In this document: positions 51,851 through 60,602 of the stretch, piece after piece
Layout: every line of letters starts with the position of its first letter
Position numbering within the stretch: the stretch's first letter is position 1
Origin: Lachnospiraceae bacterium JC7
Lineage (GTDB): Bacteria > Bacillota > Clostridia > Lachnospirales > Lachnospiraceae
DNA: 64,000 nucleotides
Direction: 5' to 3'
NCBI GenBank assembly: GCA_000513555.1
Contig: ALYD01000013.1
Coordinates: 32,726 to 96,725, forward strand
The notes under the pieces: generated by a model
Databases searched by the model: none
The model's input: the letters and a program-made list of their open reading frames with translations, nothing else
What the model was told of the DNA's origin: nothing
Translations under genes and position numbers: made by a program

Positions 51851-53581
51851 ATGAATAGCTTAGTTATCTTACTTATTGCCGGCATCGCATTACTGGGAGG
51901 ATATCTCCTTTACGGAAGATATCTCGCAAAGACCTGGGGTATCGATGAAAAGGCAATTACTCCTGCTGTAAAATACGAGGATGGAAAAGACTATGTTCCG
52001 TCTTCAAAACTTACAGTATTTGCACATCAGTTCTCATCCATCGCCGGTGCAGGACCTGTTCAGGGACCTATACTTGCCGCAGCTTTCGGATGGGTTCCAT
52101 GTCTTCTCTGGCTTCTGTTCGGTGGAGTTTTCTTTGGTGCAGTACAGGATTTCAGTGCCATGTACGCATCCGTAAAGAATGACGGAAAGTCGATCGGTAT
52201 GGTCATCGAGAAGTACATAGGAAAAGCAGGAAGACGATTCTTCTCACTTTTCTGCTGGCTTTTCACTTTGCTGGTAATCGCAGCATTCACATCTATGGTA
52301 TCCAGCACATTCAACGGCTTCACAAAGGCTGCTGACGGAACTACAGCCCAGAACTTTAACGGAGCTGCAGCTGCTACCATTTCAATGTTGTTTATCTTCG
52401 TTGCCATGGCCTTCGGTCTTGTTGAAAAGCGCTTCAAGAATATGAAGGAAGGTGTAAGAGTTGCCGTAGCGATCGGTCTTCTCGTTGCCATGTTCGCAGT
52501 TGGAATGGCTATGCCGATCTATCTCACTGCACCACAGTGGAATTATGTTATCATGGCATATCTTTTCGCCGCATCTGTTATGCCTATGTGGCTTCTCATG
52601 CAGCCCAGAGATTACCTCACCACATTCATGCTTCTCGGCATGATCCTTGGCGCAGTTCTCGGTCTCGTGGTAGCGCATCCTGAGATGAAGCTCAATGCCT
52701 TCAACGGCTTCGTACTCACTGCAGCCAACGGCTCACAGAGCTACATTTTCCCTACACTGTTCGTTACCATCGCCTGCGGAGCTGTTTCCGGTTTCCATAG
52801 CCTTGTATCTTCAGGAACATCTTCAAAGACAGTAAAGAACGAAAAGGACATGCTCTTCGTAGGATATGGCGCCATGGTTGTCGAGACACTTCTCGGTGTC
52901 TGCTCACTTCTCGTTTGCGGTGCAGTTGCTGTAAACGGTGCGGTTCCTGCAGACCTCACTCCGTTCCAGATCTTCTCACAGGGCGTTGCAGGTTTCCTTT
53001 CCACCTTCGGAGTTCCTAACAGTGTTGCGAATGTTTTCATGACCATGTGTGTATCAGCCCTTGCTCTTACATCACTTGATTCAGTAGCAAGAATCGGAAG
53101 GATGTCATTCCAGGAGCTTTTTGCAAGCGACGAAACTGACAAGTCAAAGATCCCTGCATGGCAGAAGCTTTGCCTCAACCAGTATTTCGCAACCACCATC
53201 ACACTCTTCTTCGGATATCTCCTCTGCCTCGGTGGTTATGCCAATGTCTGGGCACTTTTCGGATCAGCGAACCAGATGCTTGCGGCTCTCGTACTTATCG
53301 GTGTTGCTGTATTCCTGAAGGCAACAGGCCGTAAGAGCGCTATGCTTTATGTTCCTATGGGTATAATGCTTACCGTAACCTTCTCAGCTATCGTTCTTAA
53401 CATCATCGGTAACGTCAAGGCACTTTCTTCCGGAACCGGAACATTCCTCGTAAACGGATTACAGCTTATAGTTGCTGCATTCCTTATCGTTCTCGGTGTG
53501 CTGGTAGCTGTGACCTGTATCAAAAAGCTCATTGCAACAAAAGCAGAATACAAAAACGATACAGCAACTTCAGCGGCATGA
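51851..53581 (+). CDS. cstA: CstA-family peptide/pyruvate transporter
   Basis: 576 residues, about 16 membrane spans; carbon starvation protein family. N-terminal LLGGYLLYGRYLAKTWGID and FAHQFSSIAGAGPVQGPILA are signature blocks, as are WVPCLLWLLFGGVFFGAVQD and FHSLVSSGTSSKTV. CstA/BtsT members take up pyruvate or peptides when carbon is limiting. This is the shorter Firmicute version. GGGGAGGGACTAAAAAG precedes the ATG. Monocistronic, ending at a strong terminator; possibly regulated by the leader at 51559-51690. Confidence 0.92.
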   Translation: MNSLVILLIAGIALLGGYLLYGRYLAKTWGIDEKAITPAVKYEDGKDYVPSSKLTVFAHQFSSIAGAGPVQGPILAAAFGWVPCLLWLLFGGVFFGAVQDFSAMYASVKNDGKSIGMVIEKYIGKAGRRFFSLFCWLFTLLVIAAFTSMVSSTFNGFTKAADGTTAQNFNGAAAATISMLFIFVAMAFGLVEKRFKNMKEGVRVAVAIGLLVAMFAVGMAMPIYLTAPQWNYVIMAYLFAASVMPMWLLMQPRDYLTTFMLLGMILGAVLGLVVAHPEMKLNAFNGFVLTAANGSQSYIFPTLFVTIACGAVSGFHSLVSSGTSSKTVKNEKDMLFVGYGAMVVETLLGVCSLLVCGAVAVNGAVPADLTPFQIFSQGVAGFLSTFGVPNSVANVFMTMCVSALALTSLDSVARIGRMSFQELFASDETDKSKIPAWQKLCLNQYFATTITLFFGYLLCLGGYANVWALFGSANQMLAALVLIGVAVFLKATGRKSAMLYVPMGIMLTVTFSAIVLNIIGNVKALSSGTGTFLVNGLQLIVAAFLIVLGVLVAVTCIKKLIATKAEYKNDTATSAA

Positions 53582-53650
53582 AATAAACCTGTCGAATGAT
53601 ATAAAACCGGCCTTTTTATATAAAAGGCGCCGAAACAGATAAGAACCACA

Positions 53651-53700
53651 AAAAGATGCTGTCCCACAGATGATTGATCATCCGGGTGACAGCATCTTTT
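53651..53700. terminator. bidirectional terminator between cstA and the oxidoreductase gene
   Basis: 13-bp stem AAAAGATGCTGTC (53651-53663) with GACAGCATCTTTT (53688-53700), A- and T-runs on both sides; the genes converge here. Confidence 0.88.
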
Positions 53701-53748
53701 TTATTTTACCCTTTTCCGGAAGCTTGATGGTATCAGCCTTTCAGCTCA

Positions 53749-55098
53749 TCATTTTAAAAGTCCCGCTACCATAGATATAAGTCCATAGCTCTCTGTCGGG
53801 AATGCGAATATCATTTTATTGATCTCCTGGGAGCTGATTTTCCTGTTGATCATCATGGTAATGATATCCACGAACATCCCCGCATCATCAGATATAAATG
53901 CCGCACCCACAAGGTCATGCTCCTTGTTGAAAACAAACGTGAACTCGGCATAGGTCTCATTTTTTGCTTCAAAAAGCAGTGTCTTTCCATAAGGAACAGT
54001 TACAACATCATAATGTTCCGTATCCTGCTTTGCCGTGTCTACTGAAACACCCACCTGTGCTATACGAGGTAATGTAAATACAAGATTTGGAACAACAGGG
54101 TAGCTTATAGGTGCAGTTCCTGCATCCAGGATATGATCAGCGATATAATTCGATTCAAAGGTTGCTGTAGGAGTAAGCTTAGGGATCTTCTTATCTATAA
54201 CATCACCGGATGCGTAGATATTTGGAACATTTGTCTGGAGATAAGCATTGACCTTGATTCCCTTGCGGCTATATTCAACACCGGCTTTTTCCAGATCCAG
54301 GCCTTCTACATTGGCCTCTCGTCCGGTTGCCTCCAGAACATAATCAACAGTCAGCTTCTTACCGCTCTCACATGTTATCACAAACTCATCCCCCTGCTTT
54401 TCAATGGAAGAAACAGACTCATTAAAAGCAAATTTAACGCCTTCATCCCGCATCTTGTTTACAACGATATCAACATAGTCCCTTGGATACATCTTGAGGG
54501 CCCGATCGTTATGATGTATGACTGTAACTTCAGAGCCAAGCTCGATAGCCATGGATGCAAACTCCATTGCGATGATTCCGGCTCCTATGAAAGCGATCCT
54601 CTCAGGAAAGGTTTCCATATCTAGAAAATCTCTGCTATCGCGGATATACTCCTTTCCGGGAATATCTCTCTTTACAGGATGCTCACCGGTTGCGATAACT
54701 ATTCTGTCCGCGGTCACCGTCTGATCTCCGGCCAGAACAGTATGGGCATCAACAAACTTACCCATGGCATGGATAACCGGCATACCTGCACGTCCGAAGA
54801 TTCCCTGCTCCATAAGAGTCGGGAGCGGATCAATGACCTGCTTTTTATATCTCATAAGATCAGACCAGTTCACAGATGGTGTGCTGTCTACTCCGATTCC
54901 CTTGTAACGCTTTAATCCGTTTATAAATGCGAATGGTGCATCCAGAAGTATCTTGGCATCGCAACCGTAATTGGTGCAGGTTCCGCCGATGAGATCTCCA
55001 TCTACAAAAGCGACCTTTTTTCCTGCTTTTACAAGCTTAAGCGCTCCATGCCACGCTGCATGACCGCTACCGATAAACAAAACATCATAATCGTACAT
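53749..55098 (-). CDS. FAD-dependent disulfide oxidoreductase-family protein lacking the C-terminal His-Glu pair
   Basis: 449-residue flavoprotein of the dihydrolipoamide dehydrogenase/glutathione reductase family. FAD-binding GSGHAAWHGALKL at the N-terminus, redox disulfide GGTCTNYGCDAK, NAD(P)H-binding GAGIIAMEFASMAIELGSEV and FAD-contacting IYASGDV. Where typical members have HPTxSE at the dimer interface, this protein has FAFPTESYG, with phenylalanine for the catalytic histidine and no glutamate. The same variant is known in proteins of lactic acid bacteria and other Firmicutes annotated as lipoamide dehydrogenase. Substrate uncertain; true lipoamide activity is doubtful. Confidence 0.88.
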   Translation of the reverse strand: MYDYDVLFIGSGHAAWHGALKLVKAGKKVAFVDGDLIGGTCTNYGCDAKILLDAPFAFINGLKRYKGIGVDSTPSVNWSDLMRYKKQVIDPLPTLMEQGIFGRAGMPVIHAMGKFVDAHTVLAGDQTVTADRIVIATGEHPVKRDIPGKEYIRDSRDFLDMETFPERIAFIGAGIIAMEFASMAIELGSEVTVIHHNDRALKMYPRDYVDIVVNKMRDEGVKFAFNESVSSIEKQGDEFVITCESGKKLTVDYVLEATGREANVEGLDLEKAGVEYSRKGIKVNAYLQTNVPNIYASGDVIDKKIPKLTPTATFESNYIADHILDAGTAPISYPVVPNLVFTLPRIAQVGVSVDTAKQDTEHYDVVTVPYGKTLLFEAKNETYAEFTFVFNKEHDLVGAAFISDDAGMFVDIITMMINRKISSQEINKMIFAFPTESYGLISMVAGLLK

Positions 55099-55733
55099 AT
55101 CTGTTTCCTCCGTTTCTGATTCGTCACATCATTTACTCCTTATTTCGGCACAATACCGGTTATAATTTGTTATTTTTTCGAATCACCGGTATGCGGTATT
55201 TTTTGACAACAGCAGTCGGTCATCTATCCTTTTGGCTGAACTCTATGCTTTTCACGCCGTTTTGCTGCGCTATATGATTTTCACGTCATGCATATGACAG
55301 ATTCCAAAGATTGAGTAAATTTACGGAATATCCTATCCATATAAAAGTTGAGTCATTTTACGGAAATGCTGCTTTCTAAAAGGTGAGTTATTTTACGGAA
55401 AGCCGCTGATTCAATCTTCAATTCTACTAAAACCGAGGGTTTCTGACTCAATTTTCACACGAATCTACGTACTTTTTCTCAATACGACGTAAATTCGCTC
55501 AACTTTCCCGTATTTCCACTCAACTCTAAAATGCAAATGTCTGTTCTGCCGTAAAATCACTCAACCTTTAGATATAGCAACCGTAATTTTACTCTCTCTA
55601 TTATCCGCGTTTCTCAGAAATACGGAGATGTCACCCGGATTTTATGTCAGTTTCCGGCGGGACTCCGAAATTTAAAAAAGCCTGTCGACGGCTTATACCA
55701 TCAACAGACTTTATAAATACGCTTATATTTGAT
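55099..55733. other. 635-base noncoding spacer dominated by a repeat array
   Basis: Spacer between the oxidoreductase and oligogalacturonate lyase genes, both minus strand. Apart from the repeat array at 55311-55596 it contains no convincing gene. TGACA (55295-55299) and TGTCA (55629-55633) stand outside the array as a possible outer boundary. Confidence 0.55.
55311..55596. repeat. array of inverted and direct 16-18-bp repeats (possible mobile-element ends)
   Basis: Motif TTGAGTNATTTTACGGAA occurs in one orientation at 55311-55328, 55348-55365 and 55383-55400 (35-37 bases apart). Its reverse complement, consensus CCGTAAAATCACTCAA, occurs at 55487-55502, 55508-55523, 55549-55564 and, with more changes, at 55468-55482 and 55581-55596. 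The left group points right and the right group points left, the pattern of transposase-binding repeats at both ends of an element (IS21-type ends have multiple such sites). No transposase remains between them. The alternative is a regulatory protein's multi-site binding region. Confidence 0.6.
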
Positions 55734-57041
55734 TTATTGAGGTGTTCTGGCTGATACGCTGTAGACCTCCACCTTTTTCTCCATACGACTGTTGAAAAAG
55801 ATACGGTCTCCTGAATGAGAGTATATCGGATGCGGGTGGGCATCCTGTCCCAGCCAGTCAGAATCATGCTTGCAGAGAGGCACCCAGTTGAGACTGCCTC
55901 CATCCCAGTCCGGTTCAACCTTCGTTATGTAAGCTCCGTCCTTCCTGTGTGGATCCGGCCCGTTATCCGTGGAATTTTCTCTCTCGATTATTTTTTCACC
56001 CGGCATACGATAGTATCCGTCGCAGGTGAGGTTTCCGTGATGGTCCATAAGGAAGTGACCGTAGGCATTATACTCATCAGGAAGTGCGATCTCCCAGAAC
56101 TTCCTCTCAGGAAGTCCCTCTTCATCCGTAACTGAAAAATCTATATCACATCTTCCAACCATTGCCGGACCCTGATCATATCCACCATGATAAATTATGG
56201 TCTTCCCATCATCTGTCCACATCTCATGGCACACCCAATCCTCACGCTTTCTGGCGTACCCCCTGCTGTTGCCGCCTGAGTCCTCCCCTTCTGAGCGTAC
56301 ATGGTATACCTGATCCTTCTTTCTATCATAGATGTTCACACGTCTTATGCCGCAGTCAAATGCAGGCCACTCATGATTGAACATTATCACATCGGAATCC
56401 TGTGGATTGAACTGAACATGGGTTATCCAGCAGAGAGGAACTGTCTTTTCAAAGAGCAATTCTCCGGTTTCCGTATCATACACGCACAGATAAGAGTTAA
56501 GCTTCTCATCCTGTACACGCTGATCGATGTTGTATTTAGGTCTCTTATCAAGTCCATAACCCTCAGTATCCGGATCAAAATCGAGAATGCGTCCATCTGT
56601 CATGGGAACACAGAGACGCTTTCCATCCGCACTTACGTGGGTGAATGCGGTCATCCTGCCATCAGGAACCCTGTTAAGCTCTCTGATATTTCCCTCTTTA
56701 TCACTTCGGCAGATACTGTCATCCTGGATATAGTATATACGCTCATTGACGTAATCAAGTGAGACACTGGCTTTGCCCAGGCCCTTATTTTCTGTTCCAT
56801 CGAAATACACATAGCTCTTTAAGATGCCATTTTTATTATCTGTGAGCTTTCTGTCGATCCCTCTGAACATATCATGCATCCATACATTGGGATGACCATC
56901 CCTGTCAGAAATAAGATATATCCTCTCATCGTCCCTGCTAAGCGAAGAGCAGGTAAAATACAAAAGCTGGGTGTCGAACTCCCCCCTTCCGGCGTCCCCG
57001 CTCACCAAAACTCTTCCGTTCAATGTTTTTTCATTCCCCAT
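55734..57041 (-). CDS. ogl: oligogalacturonate lyase
   Basis: 435 residues from ATG 57041 (AGGTGG upstream; an in-frame GTG at 57050 overlaps that site). A beta-propeller lyase that splits unsaturated di- and oligogalacturonates into 5-keto-4-deoxyuronate. Propeller strands such as DDERIYLISDRDGHPNVWMH, GKRLCVPMTDGRILDF and GDRIFFNSRMEKKVEVY show the repeating blade pattern. Family-typical histidines occur in MFNHEWPAFDCG and YHGGY. No signal peptide, so substrate must be imported first. Last gene of the uronate cluster, 27 bases after the LacI gene. Confidence 0.85.
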   Translation of the reverse strand: MGNEKTLNGRVLVSGDAGRGEFDTQLLYFTCSSLSRDDERIYLISDRDGHPNVWMHDMFRGIDRKLTDNKNGILKSYVYFDGTENKGLGKASVSLDYVNERIYYIQDDSICRSDKEGNIRELNRVPDGRMTAFTHVSADGKRLCVPMTDGRILDFDPDTEGYGLDKRPKYNIDQRVQDEKLNSYLCVYDTETGELLFEKTVPLCWITHVQFNPQDSDVIMFNHEWPAFDCGIRRVNIYDRKKDQVYHVRSEGEDSGGNSRGYARKREDWVCHEMWTDDGKTIIYHGGYDQGPAMVGRCDIDFSVTDEEGLPERKFWEIALPDEYNAYGHFLMDHHGNLTCDGYYRMPGEKIIERENSTDNGPDPHRKDGAYITKVEPDWDGGSLNWVPLCKHDSDWLGQDAHPHPIYSHSGDRIFFNSRMEKKVEVYSVSARTPQ

Positions 57042-57067
57042 AACGACCACCTAAAATTGCTTTTTAA

Positions 57068-58174
57068 TCACAGTATCATCCGCTGCTGAAAGATATTCCT
57101 GTCATCCTCATAGAACATGATGTTGCTTCTGAACACCACCTGACTGCCCACAGTTACCAGATCCTGCGGCTTCACGTCCTTCAGAAGATACTCTATAAGC
57201 ACATGACATCCCGTATAGGACTGGGCATACGGATTTTTCTGTATAAGATTCTGAAATGTACTGTGCTTCAGCGCTTCGATATTCTCAGGAAAAAGGTCAC
57301 TGCCCACAGCCACCAGCTTTCCTGCTCTTCCTGTTTCCTCCAGTGCCCTGCTCAGCATCATGCTGGTTCTCGATGAGACACAGCACACCGCGGCAACATC
57401 CGGCTGATTCACCATTTCTTTTATATTTTCGTAATTCTCGTCATTTATCCAATGATTATAGAGCTTATATACCTTGTTGGTGCAGTTATTCTCTTCCATA
57501 TACTGATCAAAGCCTATCTCTATTCCATGATGGGAATATATATCCTGCTTGCCCGCGCAGAACAGAATACCTCCATAGGACATGATCCTCTCGGTGATGA
57601 TCTCCGCAAGTGTCCGGCCGATGACATTGTAATTGGCCTGAACGCAGGAGAGACGTCCGCTTCCCGGAACATCACAGTCCACAGTCACCAGCTTAAGCCC
57701 TGCGTCAGTGTACCGTTTCAGCTCCGATGCATCAAAGGGAGAAGTATTGCCATCCAGCACCATGCCGTCGATCTCACCATTCTCCAGCTTTTCGCGTAAT
57801 TCCCTGAGATTCATCTGCTCTTCCGTATCTTCACCCTCGGGAGAACGGAATGCAACATAGGGACATTCCAGAAGTCGGATATTCATATCCTTACCGTATT
57901 CTGCCCAGGCATCTCTCATGCCCTTCCAGATGGGCGGATAGTAATATCTGTTGTCGCCGGTGGTGTTTGGAAAACAGCCTACGATCAGTTTTGTCTTTCT
58001 GTTCAGGGACGCTGCCGCATAGTTCGGATGATAATCCAGTTCTTTTGCGGTCTGGAGGATCTTCTCTCTCGTCTCTTCACTGATACCGGTCTTGCCGTTG
58101 AGAGCCAGATGTACCGTTCCCAGCGAAAAACCTGTTTTTGCACAAATGTCTTTGATCGTAGTCTTTTTAGTCAA
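57068..58174 (-). CDS. LacI-family repressor of the uronate cluster
   Basis: 368 residues. N-terminal LacI HTH and hinge (TIKDICAKTGFSLGTVHLAL, LDYHPNYAAASLNRKT), then a periplasmic-binding-protein-like effector domain (~60-365). Position between UxaC and Ogl genes suggests it controls the uronate operon in answer to a sugar acid such as galacturonate or a pathway intermediate. No operator was identified with confidence. Confidence 0.87.
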   Translation of the reverse strand: MTKKTTIKDICAKTGFSLGTVHLALNGKTGISEETREKILQTAKELDYHPNYAAASLNRKTKLIVGCFPNTTGDNRYYYPPIWKGMRDAWAEYGKDMNIRLLECPYVAFRSPEGEDTEEQMNLRELREKLENGEIDGMVLDGNTSPFDASELKRYTDAGLKLVTVDCDVPGSGRLSCVQANYNVIGRTLAEIITERIMSYGGILFCAGKQDIYSHHGIEIGFDQYMEENNCTNKVYKLYNHWINDENYENIKEMVNQPDVAAVCCVSSRTSMMLSRALEETGRAGKLVAVGSDLFPENIEALKHSTFQNLIQKNPYAQSYTGCHVLIEYLLKDVKPQDLVTVGSQVVFRSNIMFYEDDRNIFQQRMIL

Positions 58175-58259
58175 AATCGCACCTCTCGGTATTATAGTTT
58201 CACTATTGCCATAAATAAGGGCTCCGGCTTATATGTATCCTAAGCTCACTCAGACACTA

Positions 58260-59684
58260 TCAGCCCTTCACGCCAAATCCGAAGAATCTGTCTGCATTGT
58301 TGAAGCAGATGTCCTCGATTATTTCTCTGAGATTATCCTCTGTTCCGAAATATTCGCCTCTCTCGCAGAGCTCACCGAGATAGTTACAGAAAACTCTTCT
58401 ATATAATTCATGTCTCGGATAGGAAATAAAGGATCTGGAATCCGTCAGCATACCTACTGACAGAGCTACCGGATACAGGTTCGCACAGCTCCTGAACTGT
58501 CGGTCGATGCCGTACTGCTGGTCATTGAACCACCATGGTGCCGCAAGCTGAACCTTCGCAACGGTGCCGTTGTCACAGAAACCTGCCGCAAGTACCGCCC
58601 AGGTCTCGATTTTAGTGCCATCAAGCGGATAAAGCAAGGTTTTCGGAAGCTCTCCCATTTCCGTAAGACGGTTAAGGATCTCTCCCACAGATGTGACCGA
58701 ACACTGATCATCCGTGCAGTCAAAACCTGTAGACTGGCCCACTTTCCGGACGCCTGTCCTGTTTGCATCAAGATAAGTTCCGATATGGAGCTGCATCACA
58801 TATCCTTCCTTATTATAAAGTCTGCCCATCTCTACCAGAAATGCGCTCTGATACTTATCTACCTCTTTTTCTGTTAATGTTTCGTTCCTTCTGGCTTTCC
58901 GGAAAATACACTCTATTTCCTCCTCAGTATAATCCTCCCATTTAAAATGAGGTATACCGTCGTCGGAAACAGTTGTTCCGGTGACTTCTCTGAAATACTT
59001 AAGCCTGTCCTGCAGCGCCAGAAGCATTGATCTGAAATCCCTGATCTCGCGGCCAGAGACCTCTGACAGCTTCTTCAGATAATCATCGAAACTGTCCAGC
59101 TCCAGGAACATAGCCTTATCAGGTCTGAATGCCGTGATAACCCGGACTCCGCCTCTGTATTCTTCCTTCAGAAGCTTATGGTACTTAAGGTCGTCTGTAG
59201 GATCCTCCGTGGTGGACACGAGCTTCACGTTGCTGTGCTCCATGCACCACTGTCTCGTCATATGCTTTTCCTTAATGAGATCCTTTGTTTTCTGATAGAT
59301 TTCCTCAGCATTGGCCTCAGTAAGTGGCTCATCTATACCGAAATACCGCTTAAGCTCCAGCGCACACCAGATGAAGATCGGATTTCCCACCATCTTCGGA
59401 AGCACCTTTGCGAAAGCCAGATACTTGTCATGGAACGAGGTCTCGTTTCCTGTGATATACTTTTCGTCTATTCCGAAGGTACGCATGGCTCTCCACTTAT
59501 AGTGATCACCTTCCAGCCACATCTCCCCCAGATCTTCAAACTCCTTGTTCTCGTACATCGCCCTCGGCGAAATATGACAATGATAATCTATGATGGGCAT
59601 GTGCTCCGCATACTTGTGATAGAGCTCCCGACCGGTCTCATTGGTCAGAAACAGCTCCTCGGAAAATTTTGAATTCAGTTTCAT
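58260..59684 (-). CDS. uxaC: uronate isomerase
   Basis: About 474 residues from ATG 59684 (GGAGAG upstream); converts galacturonate to tagaturonate and glucuronate to fructuronate. Metal-dependent amidohydrolase-type barrel: IDYHCHISPRAMYENKEFED at the N-terminus holds the HxH metal ligands, and later blocks MQLHIGTYLDANRTGVRKVG and LTDSRSFISYPRHELYRRVF are diagnostic for UxaC. Length is normal. In the cluster it precedes LacI and follows the SDR gene in the direction of transcription. Confidence 0.94.
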   Translation of the reverse strand: MKLNSKFSEELFLTNETGRELYHKYAEHMPIIDYHCHISPRAMYENKEFEDLGEMWLEGDHYKWRAMRTFGIDEKYITGNETSFHDKYLAFAKVLPKMVGNPIFIWCALELKRYFGIDEPLTEANAEEIYQKTKDLIKEKHMTRQWCMEHSNVKLVSTTEDPTDDLKYHKLLKEEYRGGVRVITAFRPDKAMFLELDSFDDYLKKLSEVSGREIRDFRSMLLALQDRLKYFREVTGTTVSDDGIPHFKWEDYTEEEIECIFRKARRNETLTEKEVDKYQSAFLVEMGRLYNKEGYVMQLHIGTYLDANRTGVRKVGQSTGFDCTDDQCSVTSVGEILNRLTEMGELPKTLLYPLDGTKIETWAVLAAGFCDNGTVAKVQLAAPWWFNDQQYGIDRQFRSCANLYPVALSVGMLTDSRSFISYPRHELYRRVFCNYLGELCERGEYFGTEDNLREIIEDICFNNADRFFGFGVKG

Positions 59685-59800
59685 ACTACTCTCCATTCCA
59701 CTGTATTATGGTTTTATTTCATTATCAGAAAAAGTTGATGTGAGGATTTGTTTATACGTCATGAATGCCTGTGTCCATGACTTTTCGATACCGGATCCTC

Positions 59801-60601
59801 TCAGAATCCTATCAAGGCTCCGCCGTCGACCGGTATGCAGGAGCCCGAAATGTATCTGGCCGCTCTGCTGCATAAAAACGCCGCCGTCATGCCCACATCC
59901 ATGGGATCTCCGACGGATTTCGCCGGGATTCGGCCCATGATCTTCTGAAGTCGAGGAGGATCGTTGTCCACCGCCTTATGGAACATAGGTGTGTCGATCC
60001 AGCCCGGAGCGATGGCATTGACAGTAACCCCGTACTCTGCAAGCTCCGCCGTGAGGACATGTATCATCCCGAGGAAACCTGCCTTCGCTGTGGCGTAGCC
60101 TGTCACCTGTGGCTGTCCGATATAGGAAGTCATGGACGCCTGAAAAATGATTCGTCCGTGCCGCTGTTCCTTGAAGTAAGGTGTCACAGCCTTTGCCATG
60201 GCAAAGGATCCCACCAGATGGACATCCAGCACCTTCCTGTAATCCTCCACTGTCATGTCCCAGATAAACTTCTTACAGTGATTTCCGGCGTTGTTTATCA
60301 GTATGGTCACCTTTCCGAAATCCGTCACCACCTTCTTCACCAGTGAATCAGCGCCCTCAGTGTCGGTTATGTCATGCTGATAATATCTAACCCTGTCACC
60401 GAATTCTGCCAATGTCTCTGCCGCGGCTTCCGGACTCCTGGATCCAACTACCGCAACCTCCGCCCCTGCGGACACAAGGCATCTGACGATTCCGAGTCCG
60501 AGACCCGAAGCTCCGCCTGTGACGATGGCTACTTCCCCGGTCAGGTCATACCAGCTTCTGATATCAAAATTTCGTAATTCCTCTTCACTTAATGCTGCCA
60601 T
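59801..60601 (-). CDS. SDR-family reductase of the uronate cluster
   Basis: 266 residues from ATG 60601. Short-chain dehydrogenase: cofactor loop TGGASGLGLG, INNAG, catalytic serine in FQASMTSY and YATAK, and a C-terminal VDGG. Placed between UxaA and UxaC, it is the only candidate in the window for reducing tagaturonate to altronate (SDR enzymes such as YjmF do similar reductions in Bacillus). Alternatively it is a KduD-type enzyme that reduces 2,5-diketo-3-deoxygluconate produced after Ogl. Sequence does not decide. It starts next to the UxaA large-subunit stop, implying coupling. Confidence 0.82.
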   Translation of the reverse strand: MAALSEEELRNFDIRSWYDLTGEVAIVTGGASGLGLGIVRCLVSAGAEVAVVGSRSPEAAAETLAEFGDRVRYYQHDITDTEGADSLVKKVVTDFGKVTILINNAGNHCKKFIWDMTVEDYRKVLDVHLVGSFAMAKAVTPYFKEQRHGRIIFQASMTSYIGQPQVTGYATAKAGFLGMIHVLTAELAEYGVTVNAIAPGWIDTPMFHKAVDNDPPRLQKIMGRIPAKSVGDPMDVGMTAAFLCSRAARYISGSCIPVDGGALIGF

Positions 60602-60602
60602 T

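Noticed and set aside
55311..55596. CRISPR array
   Set aside because: Repeats are short, imperfect and occur in both orientations with irregular spacing, and no cas gene is near.
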